A stretch of 64,000 nt of DNA, from the NCBI GenBank assembly GCA_009741485.1, contig CM019218.1, positions 36,952,387 to 37,016,386 of the forward strand, written 5' to 3'. Both the position numbers and the translations under genes were made by a program. Below the pieces are notes generated by a model that worked only from the letters and a program-made list of their open reading frames with translations, searched no databases and had not been told where the DNA came from. This document shows, piece by piece, positions 1 through 13,790 of the stretch; the stretch's first letter is position 1; each line of letters begins with the position of its first letter. Origin of the DNA: Malurus cyaneus samueli (taxonomy: Eukaryota > Chordata > Aves > Passeriformes > Maluridae).

Positions 1-1205
1 CCAGGCCTCTGCCCTTAGTTAGAAGGGTTTGAGGAGAGGAGCTACCAGCAGGGGTTGAGGGAATGGTGGGAATCATTGACAGAACTCAAATCCTACCAGT
101 GCATATGGCCAAATGCCTGCCTATGCTGCTGGAGCTGGCCAGATCACAGTGAGGCCCCTCCCCATCATCTTTGAAGCATCTTGGATACCAGAAGAGCCTT
201 CCAATGGCTGAACAAATGCTTATATTGCACCCTCCAAAAAAGGTCAAAGTACAGCTCAAAGAGCTGCAAACTGGGTAGTTTCCTTTTTGTCCCTGGGAAA
301 GTAAGGGTGTAGGTGTTCTTGGAGCACATTTCTGGTCACAAGAAGATGGGAACAATTGGCATGAACTTATCAAAGGTAAATCATGCATGACGAGGCTGAT
401 TGCCTTCTAAGGTAAAGTGAATGTTTGGATGAGGGAAGAGCGGTGGATTAATTTGCCTGGACTTCAGCAAGATTTTCAACTCTGTCTCCGACAGTATTCT
501 TGTATCCAGATTTGGACATTACAGACTGATGGAGACCTGTACGATGATATAAAAGACTGATTGGATGGGTGGACTCAGAAAGGAGTGCTTGATGTGTCAT
601 GTAGGGAGATTGGTAATGAGGGGTACTGCAGGGATTTCTGCTGAGCAGATGACAGCAAATTGGGGGGGGGATGGTTGCTGTGCTTGATGGTGGGGCTGCC
701 ATTCAGAGGGACTTTGTCCCTGTCAACACAAGGCCCACCTGGAGCTTTATTTAAGGACAACTGCAAAGTCCTACACCTGGGAAGGCGGAGCACCTTGCAG
801 TGGTATGGTGGAAAGCAGCTCTGCTGTAGAAGCCTGGGGTCCTCGTGCACAGCACTCTGATCATCTGCAGAATCACGGAGTCACAGAATGGTTTCCAGCT
901 ACCAGTGTAAAGCGCAGCATTGTGAGGGCTGCTAAGGAGAAGAAAAAGAACTCTATCTCAGTCAGACCCAATACAAAGTGACATAAAAGATCAGATATAA
1001 GGAAAAACTTTCTTTCCATTGGTGTAGGAAAGCTGTGCAAGAGGTTGGTCTGAGAAGTTGTGTAGCTTCTATCTTAGAGGTTTTCAGAACCCAAAGAGGT
1101 AAAGCTAAGCAACCCACTTGCATCTCAAAGCTGAATTTGAGCAGCAGATTGGACTGAGGGACAAGTGGAGGTTCCTTCCAAGCTGTATTATCCTGTGAGT
1201 CTACA
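1..1205 (+). mobile_element. CR1 LINE fragment, reverse-transcriptase region to 3' end, decayed
   Basis: This is a diverged CR1 non-LTR retrotransposon in forward orientation, cut off by the window's left edge. Recognisable CR1 ORF2 wording runs in order: the gagctggccagatcacagtg / gaggcccctccccatcatct stretch near 130-170, the aaatcatgcatgacgaggct segment near 380, and gcctggacttcagcaagatt near 455-475. Further on are the gcaaagtcctacacctggga segment near 763-782 and the terminal aggttccttccaagctgtat near 1168-1187. All frames contain stops, so it is dead. A short antisense-looking CR1 end (agaatcacggagtcacagaa, near 870-890) may be a nested second copy. The match is to CR1 consensus from memory; the family is established as the dominant interspersed repeat in birds. 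Confidence 0.8.
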
Positions 1206-4200
1206 ACTTGGATCTTTAGTTCCCAGAAGCCTTATAGAGAAACGGAATAAGGACAGACAGAATATGTAGGTGGCTCAGCTGCAACATATCAAAACAACAT
1301 CAGTAACAGTACAGTGAGCTTGACAAAAGAATCATTTGTATGTCAGGGGAAGCGTTTTGCTGTCTCTTAGAAAGATGCATGTGGAGCTTAAAGCATACAA
1401 GTGATTAAACGTTTTAAAGAAAAATAGCCCTTTGTAACGAGGCAAAAGTGTGTTTTTATGTAGCTTTCCTTGGAAAGAGGAAAAATACGTTTTGCATACC
1501 ATGTAAACATTGAAGTAGCTTTGACATGGGCACCTGGCACAGAATGGGGCATCTTGAAAAGCCTTTGTCGGCTTAAACTGAAAAATGATTCTTCTACAAG
1601 GAAGTATCTGTCAGCTTTAAAAATAGGTGATCTCTCTTGGTCATTTGTCATGATAAGTATGTAAATTCATATTATGCAGCTCATAATGCATCATGTCTAG
1701 GTGGTGATTTTCTGACCATCTGTTAAATCAGTTGCAATCAATTCTTATTTCCCCCCCACCCGAAAACATTATATACTAGTTCCCTCACATGATTATTGTT
1801 TCTTCCTGTTCTTTTTCTCCCTCCCCTGTCACATTTCAGGATGGGGAATAAATAAAGGAAGAGAAGCAGTCCTAAGATGCAAGAAACTCAGTAACTATTT
1901 TGGAAGACTTTTGGCTAAAAGTCTTCAAATCAGAAGAGTTGTCTGTAGCAGAGAACTACTGTTAAATAACAGGCTGTGTGTATATGTATATTTAAAATTT
2001 GTTTTTCATTTTTGTTATTCAAAGATGAGATGTTACTTGCGGAATGATCTTTTTCTGAGTTTTTTGCCTCTTTCTTTGTATTTGCTAACCTGTACTCTGT
2101 AGGTATTCTCCCTAAAACAAATGGTGATTTCTGTAGCAAAGCACAGTGACAAGTGAATCAACCATTCTATTTAGCTCCCACAAATATTAGTTATTAATAA
2201 AGCATATTATGCATAATTTCAGAATATGTAACACATTAAAAATAAACACTTATCTGTTGGTCATTCTAGAACTTGATGAAGTTTGTGCTGCTGCAATTGT
2301 TTTGTGGTAGCAATATTCCGAATGTAAAAGCTTTTTAGGAGGTGCTTCCATTATGTGTTTGCTTCAAAATCTTCTAGTAGCAAGATGAATAATTTTCTGT
2401 AATGTTAGAGAATTTCTTTGTGAGACAGTTAATAGCAATAAATATCACCATGACATTATTAATTCTGCATGCTACTGACTCTTTAGAAGCTTGCGGAACA
2501 TTGCTGTGAATATCTTACGGACATCAATTTTGACTTGCTGTGAGTTAAACTCTTTCTTCAAAGCATTGCTCTTACAAAAGGTTTTGTAAAGGAGCAGTAG
2601 GAATTCTCTTCCAATAACCTCCCAGTGTTCATCTTTAGTTTATTATATTACTTATGTTGTACTTCACCATAATTTGTTTGCACAGTGACACAGTAACTTT
2701 TCAAGTTTGATTTGTATGGGTACAGTATATTTGTTAAACTTATTGAAGTTTATTTTTTGAAGGTGGTTCTTTGCATGTATGTAATAAGTATTAAATATTT
2801 ATCCAACATGCTGTTTATTGAAAAGTTCATACAACATGTTTTAAAAAATATTTGTTTAAACTATTGGTGTATTCAATTACAGAAATTTCTTCTTTAAATG
2901 CTTTGCCTCTAAGGAAATTTGTTTTGACCAAGTGTCAGAATGTGAGCTTTCAGATTGCTGGAATCTTTGTCTTTAGCTCTGTGCCTCTATTTATGATGAT
3001 AAAATATGTAGTATATCCGAAATATGTACACAGGTTTCAGATATGCTGTACTTAGCTGACATTTTGTCTCTTTTTGGGTGTTTGCTAAACAACTTCCTCT
3101 GTTTGGCAATCGGTGCTCACACCGCAACAGCAAAAACTGTTCCCTCTCAAGGATGCAATCATCTAATGTGGATGTAATGTGCTGATGGACACTCTCTTCT
3201 CCCCAGCCCCGATAGTATTTGTTCCTTATTTAGGGCCAGATTTGAATTCACAGGAGAAAAACTAAAAACCAAGCATAAGTTAATTATTTTCCTTACTTCT
3301 GAGGGTTTCAGTGAGACACCTTTGTGGTATTGTGCCATGTCTTAGATAGTCTCAGCCCTTTCTTTTTCTGTAGTCTGGGGTTTAGAATGACTTGTTCACA
3401 GTTTACAGTCTTCTTGATGCATGTCTTCACATTTCTGCTCAATAGCTAAATCTGTTTCACAGTTATCTTGGGATTTGTTTTTTAACAGTACAACATCCGA
3501 CTTTTTGATCTGTTTGTTGCTTGGGGTGTTTTAGCTAGGACAGCATGAATTACACCTTTTTCCTCGTGCAGCCCACTGGAGGCGTTCAGTGGCACTGAAA
3601 GATGTTCTCCTTGAGTTATTCTTCATTGCAGATGCCTACTCAGCAATCTGGATTTTGGATTGAGCTGCTAGACATTCTCTTTGCAACTTTTGTTGTCTTT
3701 TAACTTCAGGTGAGCTGGTGCTGGGCTAGGTATCAATACTCTGAAGTTTGCTCTGCCAGGCCATAAAGATGGATGGCAATTTTGGTAATGGTAGCTTACA
3801 TTACACCCTATGACAGCATTTTCAAATTCTTCACATAATATGCTGTGTGTTCTTCCTAGGGAGCAGGGGATGTTCCCTAGCAGGTTGTTGATTTTTTTTT
3901 TTCTGATTTTCTTTTTCTTCAGTAGTAGCAGGATCCCTGTAATGCATGTGAGAAAGCACTTTCATCCTTCCTCACCTAATTACAATGGATAGTGAGTGCT
4001 CTTACAGGATGAGGGATTCAGTATAACTAGAACAAGGAAATGTTGGGTCTCTGAAGGAGCCAGGCATACATATGATGTATACAAATTATATGTATATATA
4101 TTTATTATATTTGTACATATGCAGAGAGATCAGCATAAAGTAAAATGCTTGTTTGGTTTTCTTGTACAACATACTGCAGCATCATGCATAGGTAATGTTA

Positions 4201-5218
4201 ATAATTCTACAGATTCTGTGTCTACAGAAGAGCTGAGAAAACATGGTCTGTATTCAGTTGCTTGCTCCTAAGTCCCTTCTGTATGTGTGCACAAGATCAC
4301 TTGCACTTTATCCTTAGACACACTGAACCCATGTCTACTTGCTTCAAGCTATTGGGACAAGAATAGGAAATATCCCAAGTACTGAAATCTGACAGTAAGG
4401 TCATAAAGCCATGTGTTGAGATGTAAAAGGATATGCTGGTATCTCTTCACCAGAGATGTTTTGACTGTAGACTTTCTGAAGAATGAGTTTGAAATACTGT
4501 TTTAGAGAGCATTGATTTTTTGCTTACTTCCAAATCCACTGTCTCATGAAGTGCTGCAGCAGATCCTGCTGTCCCTGCTTTGCAGAGACAGTCACAATTT
4601 TGTGGCCAACTTTATTTTCAGTTAAGACTTCCAAGACTGTGCCTTTTGTGGCACATATTCTTATGCAGATTGTGAGTACATTTACTGTTCCAGCTGTATC
4701 AGTCTCAGGTTTGCTGTTTGAATGCTGTGGCTCTTTGGGGTGGGCTTGCTCATTCTTTACAGGAATAGTAGGGGAGCTGTCACATTTATATGCCTGCTAT
4801 GTGGATTGGTTAACTGTGCATGTCCCCTTTGTTGGTTTCACCTGTGGTTAAAATACCCTTTTATCCAACTTTTCATGTCAAGTTGACATCAGTTGTCATT
4901 AGGAAAAGGGTAAGTCCTTTTTATCTGCAGTTTTTGTTGATGTGGTGTGCATTCCCTCTCCCCCCTCTCGTCCCATCTGATCTTTGATAGGTTCTTTTTT
5001 ATATGTTAACTTTGGATTTCCCTTGTGTAGTGCTTTGGCCTGTCTGATTTCAGGTTTAGTGTTGCTTAAATAACATGATGCTTTCTCTGGTGGAGAGCCC
5101 TTAGAGGAGAGATTTGGAAGGTGAGCATAAAATTGACTGTGGTACAATATAGTGCAGATTTCCAGGTATTCTCAAGTCATGCCATGTTGCTTAAGGCGTT
5201 GGTATGATATCCTGAATG
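1206..5218. other. Noncoding stretch, no gene recognised
   Basis: AT-rich sequence upstream of the FUT8 exons. The short ORFs on both strands are low-complexity and look random. There is a perfect 12-base palindrome, attatgcataat, at 2206-2217, and an AT-rich stem-like stretch around 4076-4120. I see no exon with a matched acceptor and donor. Confidence 0.5.
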
Positions 5219-5335
5219 TCATGGAGTCATGAAATGATTTGTGTAGAAAGAGACCTTAAAGATCACTCAGTTCCAGCCCCCTGGCGTGGGTAGGGACTCC
5301 TTTCACTAGACCAGGTTTCTCCCTCCAACCTATAA
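5219..5335 (-). mobile_element. CR1 LINE 3' end, antisense
   Basis: A short CR1 tail in reverse orientation. The diagnostic CR1 wording agaccttaaagatcactcag, then ttccagccccctggcgtggg and tagggactcctttcactaga, is followed by the ccaggttt segment. As usual for CR1, it is 5'-truncated with only the 3' end kept and has no poly-A tail. Confidence 0.8.
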
Positions 5336-7148
5336 CTAATTTCTTGTGTTTTAAAAAGTCTGAGCTAGTAAATGGATGTGATGGTTTAGTGTCCCATCAG
5401 AAATGTTAACCAGGGTATCAATTACGTGCTATATTTGAAAATAAGTGGGAAAAGTAGTACGAAGAATTGTATCTTATTTATTTCAGAGTGCTATCTTGAA
5501 GTTGCATGAATAGCTGACTCTGAGTCAGTCACATTGATTTTCTTCATGTTTATATAGCTAATATAAACACAGAAACATTTTTTCACAGTCACTAAATTTT
5601 CATTTAAATATATTTCCTCATGACACTGATGTGAAATGCTGCAATATGGTCATACTGTGCTAGACAGCAAAGGTGCATTGTGGGTGTTCATGAAAATTGT
5701 TTCCTGCTGAGAAATTTGTAAATAGTGGGTATAACTCAGTGGCAGCTGCAAATCAAACATGTTTAGCCAGTTTTTCTGTTTCTTAAAGGGGTTTATTGTG
5801 ATCTGACTTCTAGGATAGTGAAGAACTTCTTGTGTACTTAATGTTCTCTGTCCCATTCTGTTATGCAAGAGCTCCTTGAAGTCATAAGCAAATAGGGAAT
5901 CTTTAGACTCATAACCTTTTGTTAGTGGCTTTTCTCTTGAAGTCTTCTGCAATCGTGTAATATTTAACTTCTTACCTTCCTTTGCAGAAGCAACCACAAT
6001 GAAACTGGTTGTTTATCTGGTTTAGACGTATATTATAATAAAAATTCATAGTTTTAACTGTTCTTTTTGAAATCATAAGCATTGTGAAATGGAAGCAATT
6101 GAAATGCTCATTTAGACAATTCTTTTCTTGATTGTTGCTTGAAAATACCGTGTTAATACGATGTTTATTAACTGACATCACCTGGTGTTGAAGTGTATGT
6201 AGTGCTCAAGGCCCTTAGAATATGGTTTTAAAAAAATTCTTATGTTAGGTCAAACGTGATTGTAGATAAAAAAGTGCTGTGAACTGTGGATTCCCATCTG
6301 AGAATCCTTCAGCTGTGTTTGGATATGTTGTGTGAAGATTTACTGTTACTTTGAAGGATCGTCCCAGGTGTGCAGTTAGTATGTGCTAACATAAAAAAAT
6401 TCAACATGACAGTATTTAAATAATCAATGGTAAACCAAAATGGAATATTGTCATTTGTACTGATTTCTAATGACACTTGTACTATTACAGGTGTCTGTCT
6501 TGCCTTAACTGCACTAATTATCTGTGTGTAATTGGTGACAGCACGTATAGTGTGTAGAGAAAAGGCACGTGGAAGGCAGAGTCATTAGTTCTTGAGGGTG
6601 CATTTTGAGCTTCAACAAAACATTTTCTCTCTCATCTGTCTTTTATCTTGCGTTTCTTCAGCTTTAGACTTTTATTTCCTGATGGAAATGTGTGAAGTGT
6701 AGTGACTTCTTTATCCAGTAGGCTCTCTGATGAGTTCAATGATGGACAGCACTGATGTCAAACTGTATCTCTGTAAAACTAAGTGTACAGTGGAAGCTGC
6801 TACAAATTTTGCTTTTATATCAGGCCTAAGATTTTAACATTGTCTCAATGTCTTCATGCTTCCCAGAGTTCTTCCATATACTACCTTTTCTTTTGCTGCT
6901 GTTCTCCTACTGGGACCAGGATTTAGCAGGAACCCCATTTTCATGATTCTGTGTCTCTTGGGGTTTGAGTACTGCCTTGTTTTCTTTGCCTGGTGTTTGT
7001 CAGCATCTCCTGACTGATCCGAAAGGGTGATCTGTGGTTCAGTGTAGCTGGTCTTATAAAGGAAAACAGAAGTGATGCTAAATACAATTTTTAAAGTCCT
7101 TTGCTGTTTGAAAACTAGGTATAGACTAAACATATCCATATTATATGC

Positions 7149-7170
7149 ATATATATATATACACACACAC
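7149..7170. repeat. AT/AC dinucleotide microsatellite
   Basis: A run of alternating AT followed directly by AC repeats, a compound dinucleotide repeat that is likely length-polymorphic. Confidence 0.85.
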
Positions 7171-8056
7171 AAAACTATATAATTATACTAGATTATATTT
7201 TATATGGGTCTTGTAGGGAAGTTTGTACCAAAGTCATTGGGTAGTGTAGGGAAACCTGACTTACTACTGATACATACTTGATTTAGTAATGAATGAAGCA
7301 CTTTTTTGTGGTTCCTTTAACCCATGGTAAATTCATCGCAGTGTCTGTGTGCTGTCCTTCATACATTATAAACTGAAAGAGAAATAGAAAATTCAACTTG
7401 ATTGAAATGAGCATGTAACTTTTAAAAATTATGTTTGCTTTTTATCCCTAAGTAGGAAGGACGTGTATAATTTTCTAAAACTTTCCTTCATAAATTAGGC
7501 ATGAAAGGAGTAAGAAAGTAATGCAAGATTGGCTAATGGATAGTAAAAGTGGGAGATAGGAAAATAGCAGCCACTTCAAGAGGAAACCTGAAGCATACAT
7601 TGAAGGAATAGTCTCTTAATAGTCTCTTATTTTAGTCGGTTTGTGGTGAAGCCTGGTAAGGAAAAGATGTCTAAAGTTTTTCAAATACAAGCAAATTAAA
7701 AGACCTGAAACTTCTCTGAAATGAAATGTACTCTAGTATTAGTACTTATTTTTTCCCTAACATTTAGGCTCTAGAAAACCTAGTGCATAGTATCAAGGAA
7801 TATATTCCAAAGGTATTTTGTGTTGCACTGAATGATACGAATTGCATGGGTTTTCTGTATTATATTCATACTGATGGAATTGTATTTAGTACAAATTTTC
7901 ACCTTCCTTCATGATCAGGCACCTAACAGACATTGCAGGAAGGTCTTTCAGATTTTGTTATTGAAAATGCCTGACCATTTCTTTGTTTTTAATTGCCGGG
8001 ATCTCAAATTTGATAGTGTTTTTGGCATTTGTTTGAAGATTTTCCTTTGATTAACC

Positions 8057-8099
8057 TGTCTGATAAACATGAACATTTATCGTGTCTGATAAACATGAA
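8057..8099. repeat. 17-base direct repeat, 26-base period
   Basis: The word tgtctgataaacatgaa occurs at 8057-8073 and again at 8083-8099. It is likely a local replication-slippage duplication whose spacer has since diverged. Confidence 0.8.
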
Positions 8100-11000
8100 G
8101 CTGCACCGCTGTCTCCTCAAGGGAAGCAGTGTTGTGTCTTCCTTTTTTCTCAGCTTCCTGGTTGCTGAACACTGCTTTCATCTGTTCTTAGCCTTCCCAC
8201 AGAGGGGCAATGGTAGCAGTACAGAATTGATACTGTCTTTGAAATCTGCACAGCTGCTGCTATGGTTCTGAGTCACAGCAGTGAGGTTGACCACAATCTT
8301 GTTAATGTACTGCTACTTGACCAGTCTGTTAATAAAAGCAGAGGCACTCAAGCTGATCGATGATAGACTTTGTAATAAAGTGCTAAGATTTTTGTTTGGT
8401 TCTTGTTTGAAAAGCTTAAAAGGAAAGATGAAATTATGTATGAATTCCTAGTATAATTTCCATAGCAAAATCAGACCATGTGCTTACTATGAGTAGGTTT
8501 AAAAAAAAACTTAGCTTTTTAAGAAGGAAGAAAAGAAGAAGGAAAAGAGTGAGGCATATAAGGCAAAATGGAAAAAAATATCTGACTGTAAAAGACATGA
8601 GTAATGGTCTTTGCATGAGTAGCTGGTATTTGCAGTAGATAGTAAGGAGTATATTTTTTAGTTTTTAAAAGACTTTTTTTGCTTTATATCAGAACTCTGA
8701 TAAGAAGAATTCAATTCCACAATTAAAAATGATCCTTCAAAATTATTAGCAAGGCCCTCTAGCTTTTTTATATAAATATGAACTAGAATAAGTAAGTTTT
8801 TTTTTTTAATTAGCTTACAGCCATGTTCCTTTGTGTTGTTTTCAACATCACAATTGTTTTTCAGTGACATGTATGGTACTGTCTTCTATGAACCTTGCTG
8901 ATTTTTGTTTTTTCCTGGGATTATCAAGCATTGTTCATAGCCTTGTCTTTTGGTAGGATAGACTTTCTCTTTTGAACTAATTACTGCAACTGGTAACAAA
9001 TAATCATGAGGCTGTACTGCACCAACAATTTCCTTCCTCAAATTGAAACCCAGGTTTGTTTTTTTTAATTTTGTTTCTTGACCTCATTTTAAAGGAACGG
9101 GTTGTGCCAGTATTTTGGCTTGTGGATTGTTATTTCTTCTTCATGTTAACTGTATTCCCACTTACCAACATTCTTAATTGGACTTTCCTGACAGCTTTTT
9201 TCTAGTCTTTACATTCATTAGCCTGTGTGTACAGAGTGTACAGAGAGTGTTTCTTCCATGTGATTTTCTTGCCTTTAAATTTTCTCATTCTTTTGGTCAA
9301 ATTTCTAAAGATTGTTACTTTCTCCTTTTTTATTTTTTTATTTTTTTTTTGAGTGTACTTTTCCAGACTTTATCTGCATTTAATTTTAGTTTCCTTAAGC
9401 TGGTTAGATTTCAAATCCCTTTGGACTGCATCATTGCTAATAAAGTGTACCATTGTCTGTTAGTGAGGACAGCTGGCACAGATTGAGATTTGTCCTTTCT
9501 GTTAATCTTCCAGCCTTAAAACAGGTAGCTGTGTGCGCAGTACTGTTTGGAAGTTTTCCCAGCCATGTGATAACCCTCAGATTGTTCCCAGAGGTTGGAG
9601 GAGTGCAGTTGGCCTTTATCAAAAGTATTTCAGGACTCGTTCTGACGTGATGATTTGCATTTCAGTGTCTAGGAGAGTTTTAGTCATTAATATATTGATG
9701 TAACCTTTAAGGTTAACTTTTGTAAAGACAGTAGTCAAGCCAGTTACCAACTAAAAATTAACTCAGTTTTATTTACGATCTTTTTCCTAAAGGCTTACAC
9801 TGTGATTCATCAATATTAAATCTTATGCTTTGAATAATTCTGCTAGCTGTGTAGAATAAGAATACCCCATACCAAACAACAACAAGAAAACCCCAATCTC
9901 AGCACAACTGAGATAAAGAAATAAACAATCTCCTACTCCCTCATCCACTTAAATTTTCTGGTTTGGTAATTTATAGAAAGTCTGCATTTTTCTGTTTATT
10001 CCTTCACTGTAAATTCTTCATTCTAATGTTATGTGGAGTGTTTAGCTTCTATTGCATTCTGAATTTCAGAACATATATAATAGTCTTAAGATGTTCAGGA
10101 CAAGATTTCCTGCTCCACCCTCTATATCTGTACTCCCTGAGCCTAGTATGCCCTCTAACAGGATGGAGTATCTCATTAAATCTGTTGTGTCAATTGAGTT
10201 TTATTTTTGTTTACTTTCAAAGGTTTCCAGCTACCCTGATTTTTATTCCCATAGTTCTTTTGTTATTTTACTGACAAGCAGAAGCTTACAAGAAAGCTCT
10301 GAAGATATTCTAGTGTTTGCCACCTTCTCCTCCCTGTGACCCTTAACTACCCACGCCTGCCACTCATTACTTTGGAGCTGTGATCTAGGTTGCCATTTGT
10401 AAGTCTTGTTATTTTATTAAAGAGGACAGTCTTTGCCTTTAATTTGCTCACTGGTGATTTGAATGACAGCAAAGTTTTAGCCTGCCAGGCTGGGAAGCAC
10501 AGATGGCACTTCACATGGCTGAGAAAAAGTGGAACTCTGGGGAAAAGAAGCATATGTTTTCCTGGATTTGAGAGAACTAAAAGAGGTCCAGTGCTTGAAG
10601 TGTTTTTCCAAATTTTCCCCAAATTTGCACCACACATGCAATAGTGTAATGTATTAGCAGTGTCACTCTAGAATACATGAAACTTTGTAAAGAGAAAAAT
10701 GTAGGGCTGCAGACACTGAACAACCAGGGCCATGTAAATGAAAGGGAAACATGAGTCAAGTGGTTGGGCCATGTGCCTTGAAGGAGGGGAGCAGGAAAGA
10801 ACTTGAGAATTGTGCAGTGCCACATAGGTTTATTACCTTCTGAGTCACCTTCCTCTGGAGAGTGGATAGGTTAAAAATGTGTTTATATTTGGGAGGTTAT
10901 TTTATAACTTAGTTCTTCATTTGGCCCTTTAATATGTCCATTGAAGAAGTAATCAGTTTGTGTACTGTTCTGTGTAGTGCATCAGTTTTGTAGAGTGTTC

Positions 11001-12186
11001 TGAGTTTGTGCCTTGAGAAACCGTTATGTGTGAAAATTTCAATATGATGAAAGGACTTTATACCTCGTAGCAACTATTTTATATTTTGTTCTTTAAAGGA
11101 TAGGCACTTAGTGATACTGAATTTTTTTCCTAATTGTTATTTCTGCTGTTAAAAATGGTGTACTCTTAGAACAAGGTCAGAGTGGTACAGTACTGTGTGA
11201 CAAAGAAAAACGAGTGTGGGGAAATCTTTTATGCTTATTTTGAGAAATATTGAGGAATAATGCTCCCAGATCTTGGTTGATCGAAAGTGGAATTCCATTG
11301 AACAACTGTATGTCCTTCTCAAACCAGTGGTAATCAAAGCTTGTTTGAAGGAGAATCTCCTCTGCAGACCTGAACTGCAGAAAGTATCCTGTGCACTTCT
11401 CTGCAAAACAGATAATTCCTGGGAGCGAGCTTCGCTGTGCAGAAGTTTGACGATTTGGCTTTATACCTTGCATATGCCAGCTTTTTTAGCTCTTAGCAGT
11501 AAGGAATCTGAAGAAAAAAAACCTCAACAAAACCAGACCACAAATTATTATAAAATGTATATAGAAAACCCTATATGCATTTTTAAATACGTATGTAAAA
11601 AAGATCAGCTTTCCTTCTGTTTCTGTGGGATATTCTTTCTTTCCGTATTTGTTTAAAGAAATTTGCCTAATACCAGCAGCTAACAGTGCTGCCAGACAGA
11701 TGGATTGATGGGTGTAGGAGAAATGAAGTTCATTTTTTCAGTTACATTACTTCTCTGTTAGAAACATACATTGTCTCTTAAAACTGGAAAAATCATGTTC
11801 TGAGCCTCACTCAGGCTTACAGAAGGCATAATTTTTCCTGTCTTTTTCTTTACCAATTTACTGTTTTGTTGTTTGTTTGTTTTAAGTGGTTTTGTTGTAT
11901 AAAATGGATTCTTCTCATGCAATGTTCTCCCTAACATAGGTTCAGTTACTTCTGCCAGCTGCTTGACACTGTAGAACTGGCAGTGAAATATACAGGTGAA
12001 TATTTAATTAATTATGTATTTTTTTTTACATTAATCGTTGGCAATATGTGGACAATCTCCTTGGGACAGAGGTACAAACTACATTGAAACTTCATAGATT
12101 TTTTTATCCTCCACTTTGTTAACAATTATTAAATAGCTACTTTACTGCAGTGATACATTAGTGGGGAAAAAAGACCCATCATGCTT

Positions 12187-12188
<2 letters not shown>

Positions 12189-12222
<34 letters not shown>
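12189..12222. repeat. Poly-T tract (34 bases)
   Basis: An uninterrupted run of 34 T followed by A and six more T. It is the longest homopolymer in the window. It could be the complement of a retroposed poly-A tail, but no retrogene body is recognisable on the expected side. Confidence 0.9.
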
Positions 12223-12224
<2 letters not shown>

Positions 12225-12802
12225 TTTTTGTGCTTTTATATATTTTAGGTTAGCACAGTTCAGAACTTTGGGAAGCTTTCTGTAGGACGTGGGGATTTGC
12301 CCAGGCTGGTAGGACTGGAAGGCCTTTTGGCACTGCTCGCAGTTCTGTTGCTTACAAACAAGTCAGCTTGTAAATTTAGTAATAATTCATTTCAATATAT
12401 GAAATGTAATTGTTTCCGCTTCATGTTTACCATGAGCCAATCTGTCCAAATCTATTTTTCCATACGTATGGTTCACATAATGTGCTAACTTCTACTTGTT
12501 AATGAGGTTGCAAATATGAAGTAAGTGTAATATGAGTAAGAAGATACATCACAAGGCTACATAGGAAAGCAAGAGTAACCAACCTTCTAGACCATGCTCT
12601 GATGGGTTCCCTGTAGGGCTACGTCTTGGAACAGGTGGGCTCTGTATTTTGTTCTGCTTGGCTTCTTGAGTCACCTTCAGCTGAAAGTTTCACCTCTCCA
12701 TTTTTGTGAAGCAGGCAGTGTAACTGATTTGATGAGAGCTACAATAAAAGAACTAGTTTATTTTTTTCTGGAAAAGTAAAACCCTGATTTTACTCTTTAT
12801 AG

Positions 12803-12859
12803 ATGGACTAACACAGTGGTATTTTTTTCAATACATGGACTAACACAGTGGTATTTTTT
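12803..12859. repeat. Tandem duplication, 32-base period
   Basis: The 25-base word beginning atggactaacacagtggtat and ending in a T run occurs at 12803-12827 and identically at 12835-12859. The perfect identity of the two copies suggests a recent event. Confidence 0.9.
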
Positions 12860-13574
12860 GGTTGGAATTTCTGAGATGCTTTCTCACAGCGAAAGCTATA
12901 ACCTTTTCATTTAGTGCTGCCTTTGCCAAAGTATACCCAAACTATCAATCTTGAATAGAAGTTAAAATAGGCTATCTCCCTGTTTCCCCCAGGCATTCCA
13001 TTTTTGGAAGTTCATGGGCTCTGACTTTGTAGGTGCTGATTACTTCAAATAATTTATTACGTGAATAGGAAAACACAGAATTCAGATTTTATCACATTTA
13101 CTGCTTTTGAGAGGTTTAGAGTTGCCAGTTCACCTTGTTAATTTAACAGTACAGCTGCTGAAGCTTCTCTTTGAAATAGAAAATCACTTAATTTTCATTC
13201 AAAAGTAAGACTAATTTGGCAGAATTCTCATTTCAGTAAAAGTCAGTTATCTGAAGCATTTATCATTTTCTCCTTCGTTCCTATTCCTGGTACTATTGTT
13301 GCTTTAATTGGTTTCCTGTTTATTTTATTTTCTGCTTTCATTCCTTTGCTTGAAGTCAGGTTCACAAATAAGCTTTTTCAATGACCAATTTATTGCTGTT
13401 TCAGAGTTTGATAGTGCAGCTTCTGATTGGCTTTCTGTTAAATGGCCAGGAATCATCGTGTAGTGAGCTGCCATTCTGAATTAGTGAGACAATTGTTAGG
13501 AAATGACGTAGTAACTCCGTGCCTTGAGAACCCCAAAGTAAGAATTTGTTGAAGACAGTTGTTTCTTCACTGAA

Positions 13575-13757
13575 GGAGTTATCAAGCACTGTGACAGGCT
13601 GCCCAAGGAACTTGTTGAGCCTCCATTCCCAGGTGAATTTAAAAGATGTGTAGATGTGGCTCTTAAGGACATGGTTTGATGGTGGGCTTGGCAGCGGTGG
13701 GTTTGCGGCTGGACTTGATATTAAAGGTATTTTCTAGCCTAAATGATTCTGTGACAA
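13575..13757 (+). mobile_element. CR1 LINE 3' end, sense
   Basis: A CR1 tail in forward orientation. Recognisable segments are gacaggctgcccaaggaact near 13591, gacatggtttgatggtgggc near 13669, and the terminal attttctagcctaaatgatt before a ctgtgac end. It finishes about ten bases before the polypyrimidine tract of the candidate exon at 13791, so this insertion forms the upstream border of that 3' splice site. Confidence 0.85.
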
Positions 13758-13790
13758 AAACTAATGATCTTTTTCCTCTTCTACTTTCAG

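Larger units (their letters stand above)
5336..13574. other. Noncoding stretch with simple repeats, no gene recognised
   Basis: AT-rich DNA with no supported gene. Small features are an AT/AC microsatellite at 7149-7170, a 17-base direct repeat (tgtctgataaacatgaa at 8057-8073 and 8083-8099), a 34-T run at 12189-12222 and a 32-base tandem duplication at 12803-12859. ORFs of 100-127 codons (for example 5650-5997 on the - strand and 11273-11656 on the + strand) have no domain I recognise and are within the chance range. Confidence 0.5.

Noticed and set aside
1841..1900. Strong acceptor-like tract (tccctcccctgtcacatttcag) before 1841
   Set aside because: No convincing donor follows within a normal exon length, so I did not call an exon.
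5650..5997. 115-codon - strand frame with a charged, protein-like composition and a nearby donor-like gtaag
   Set aside because: Several frames of this length are expected by chance; no acceptor/donor pair or recognised family supports it.
11273..11656. 127-codon + strand frame whose start (WNSIEQLYVLLKPVV) faintly recalls a hAT transposase
   Set aside because: Only one short and vague resemblance; no further hAT blocks (such as the C-terminal dimerisation motif) follow in order on either strand.
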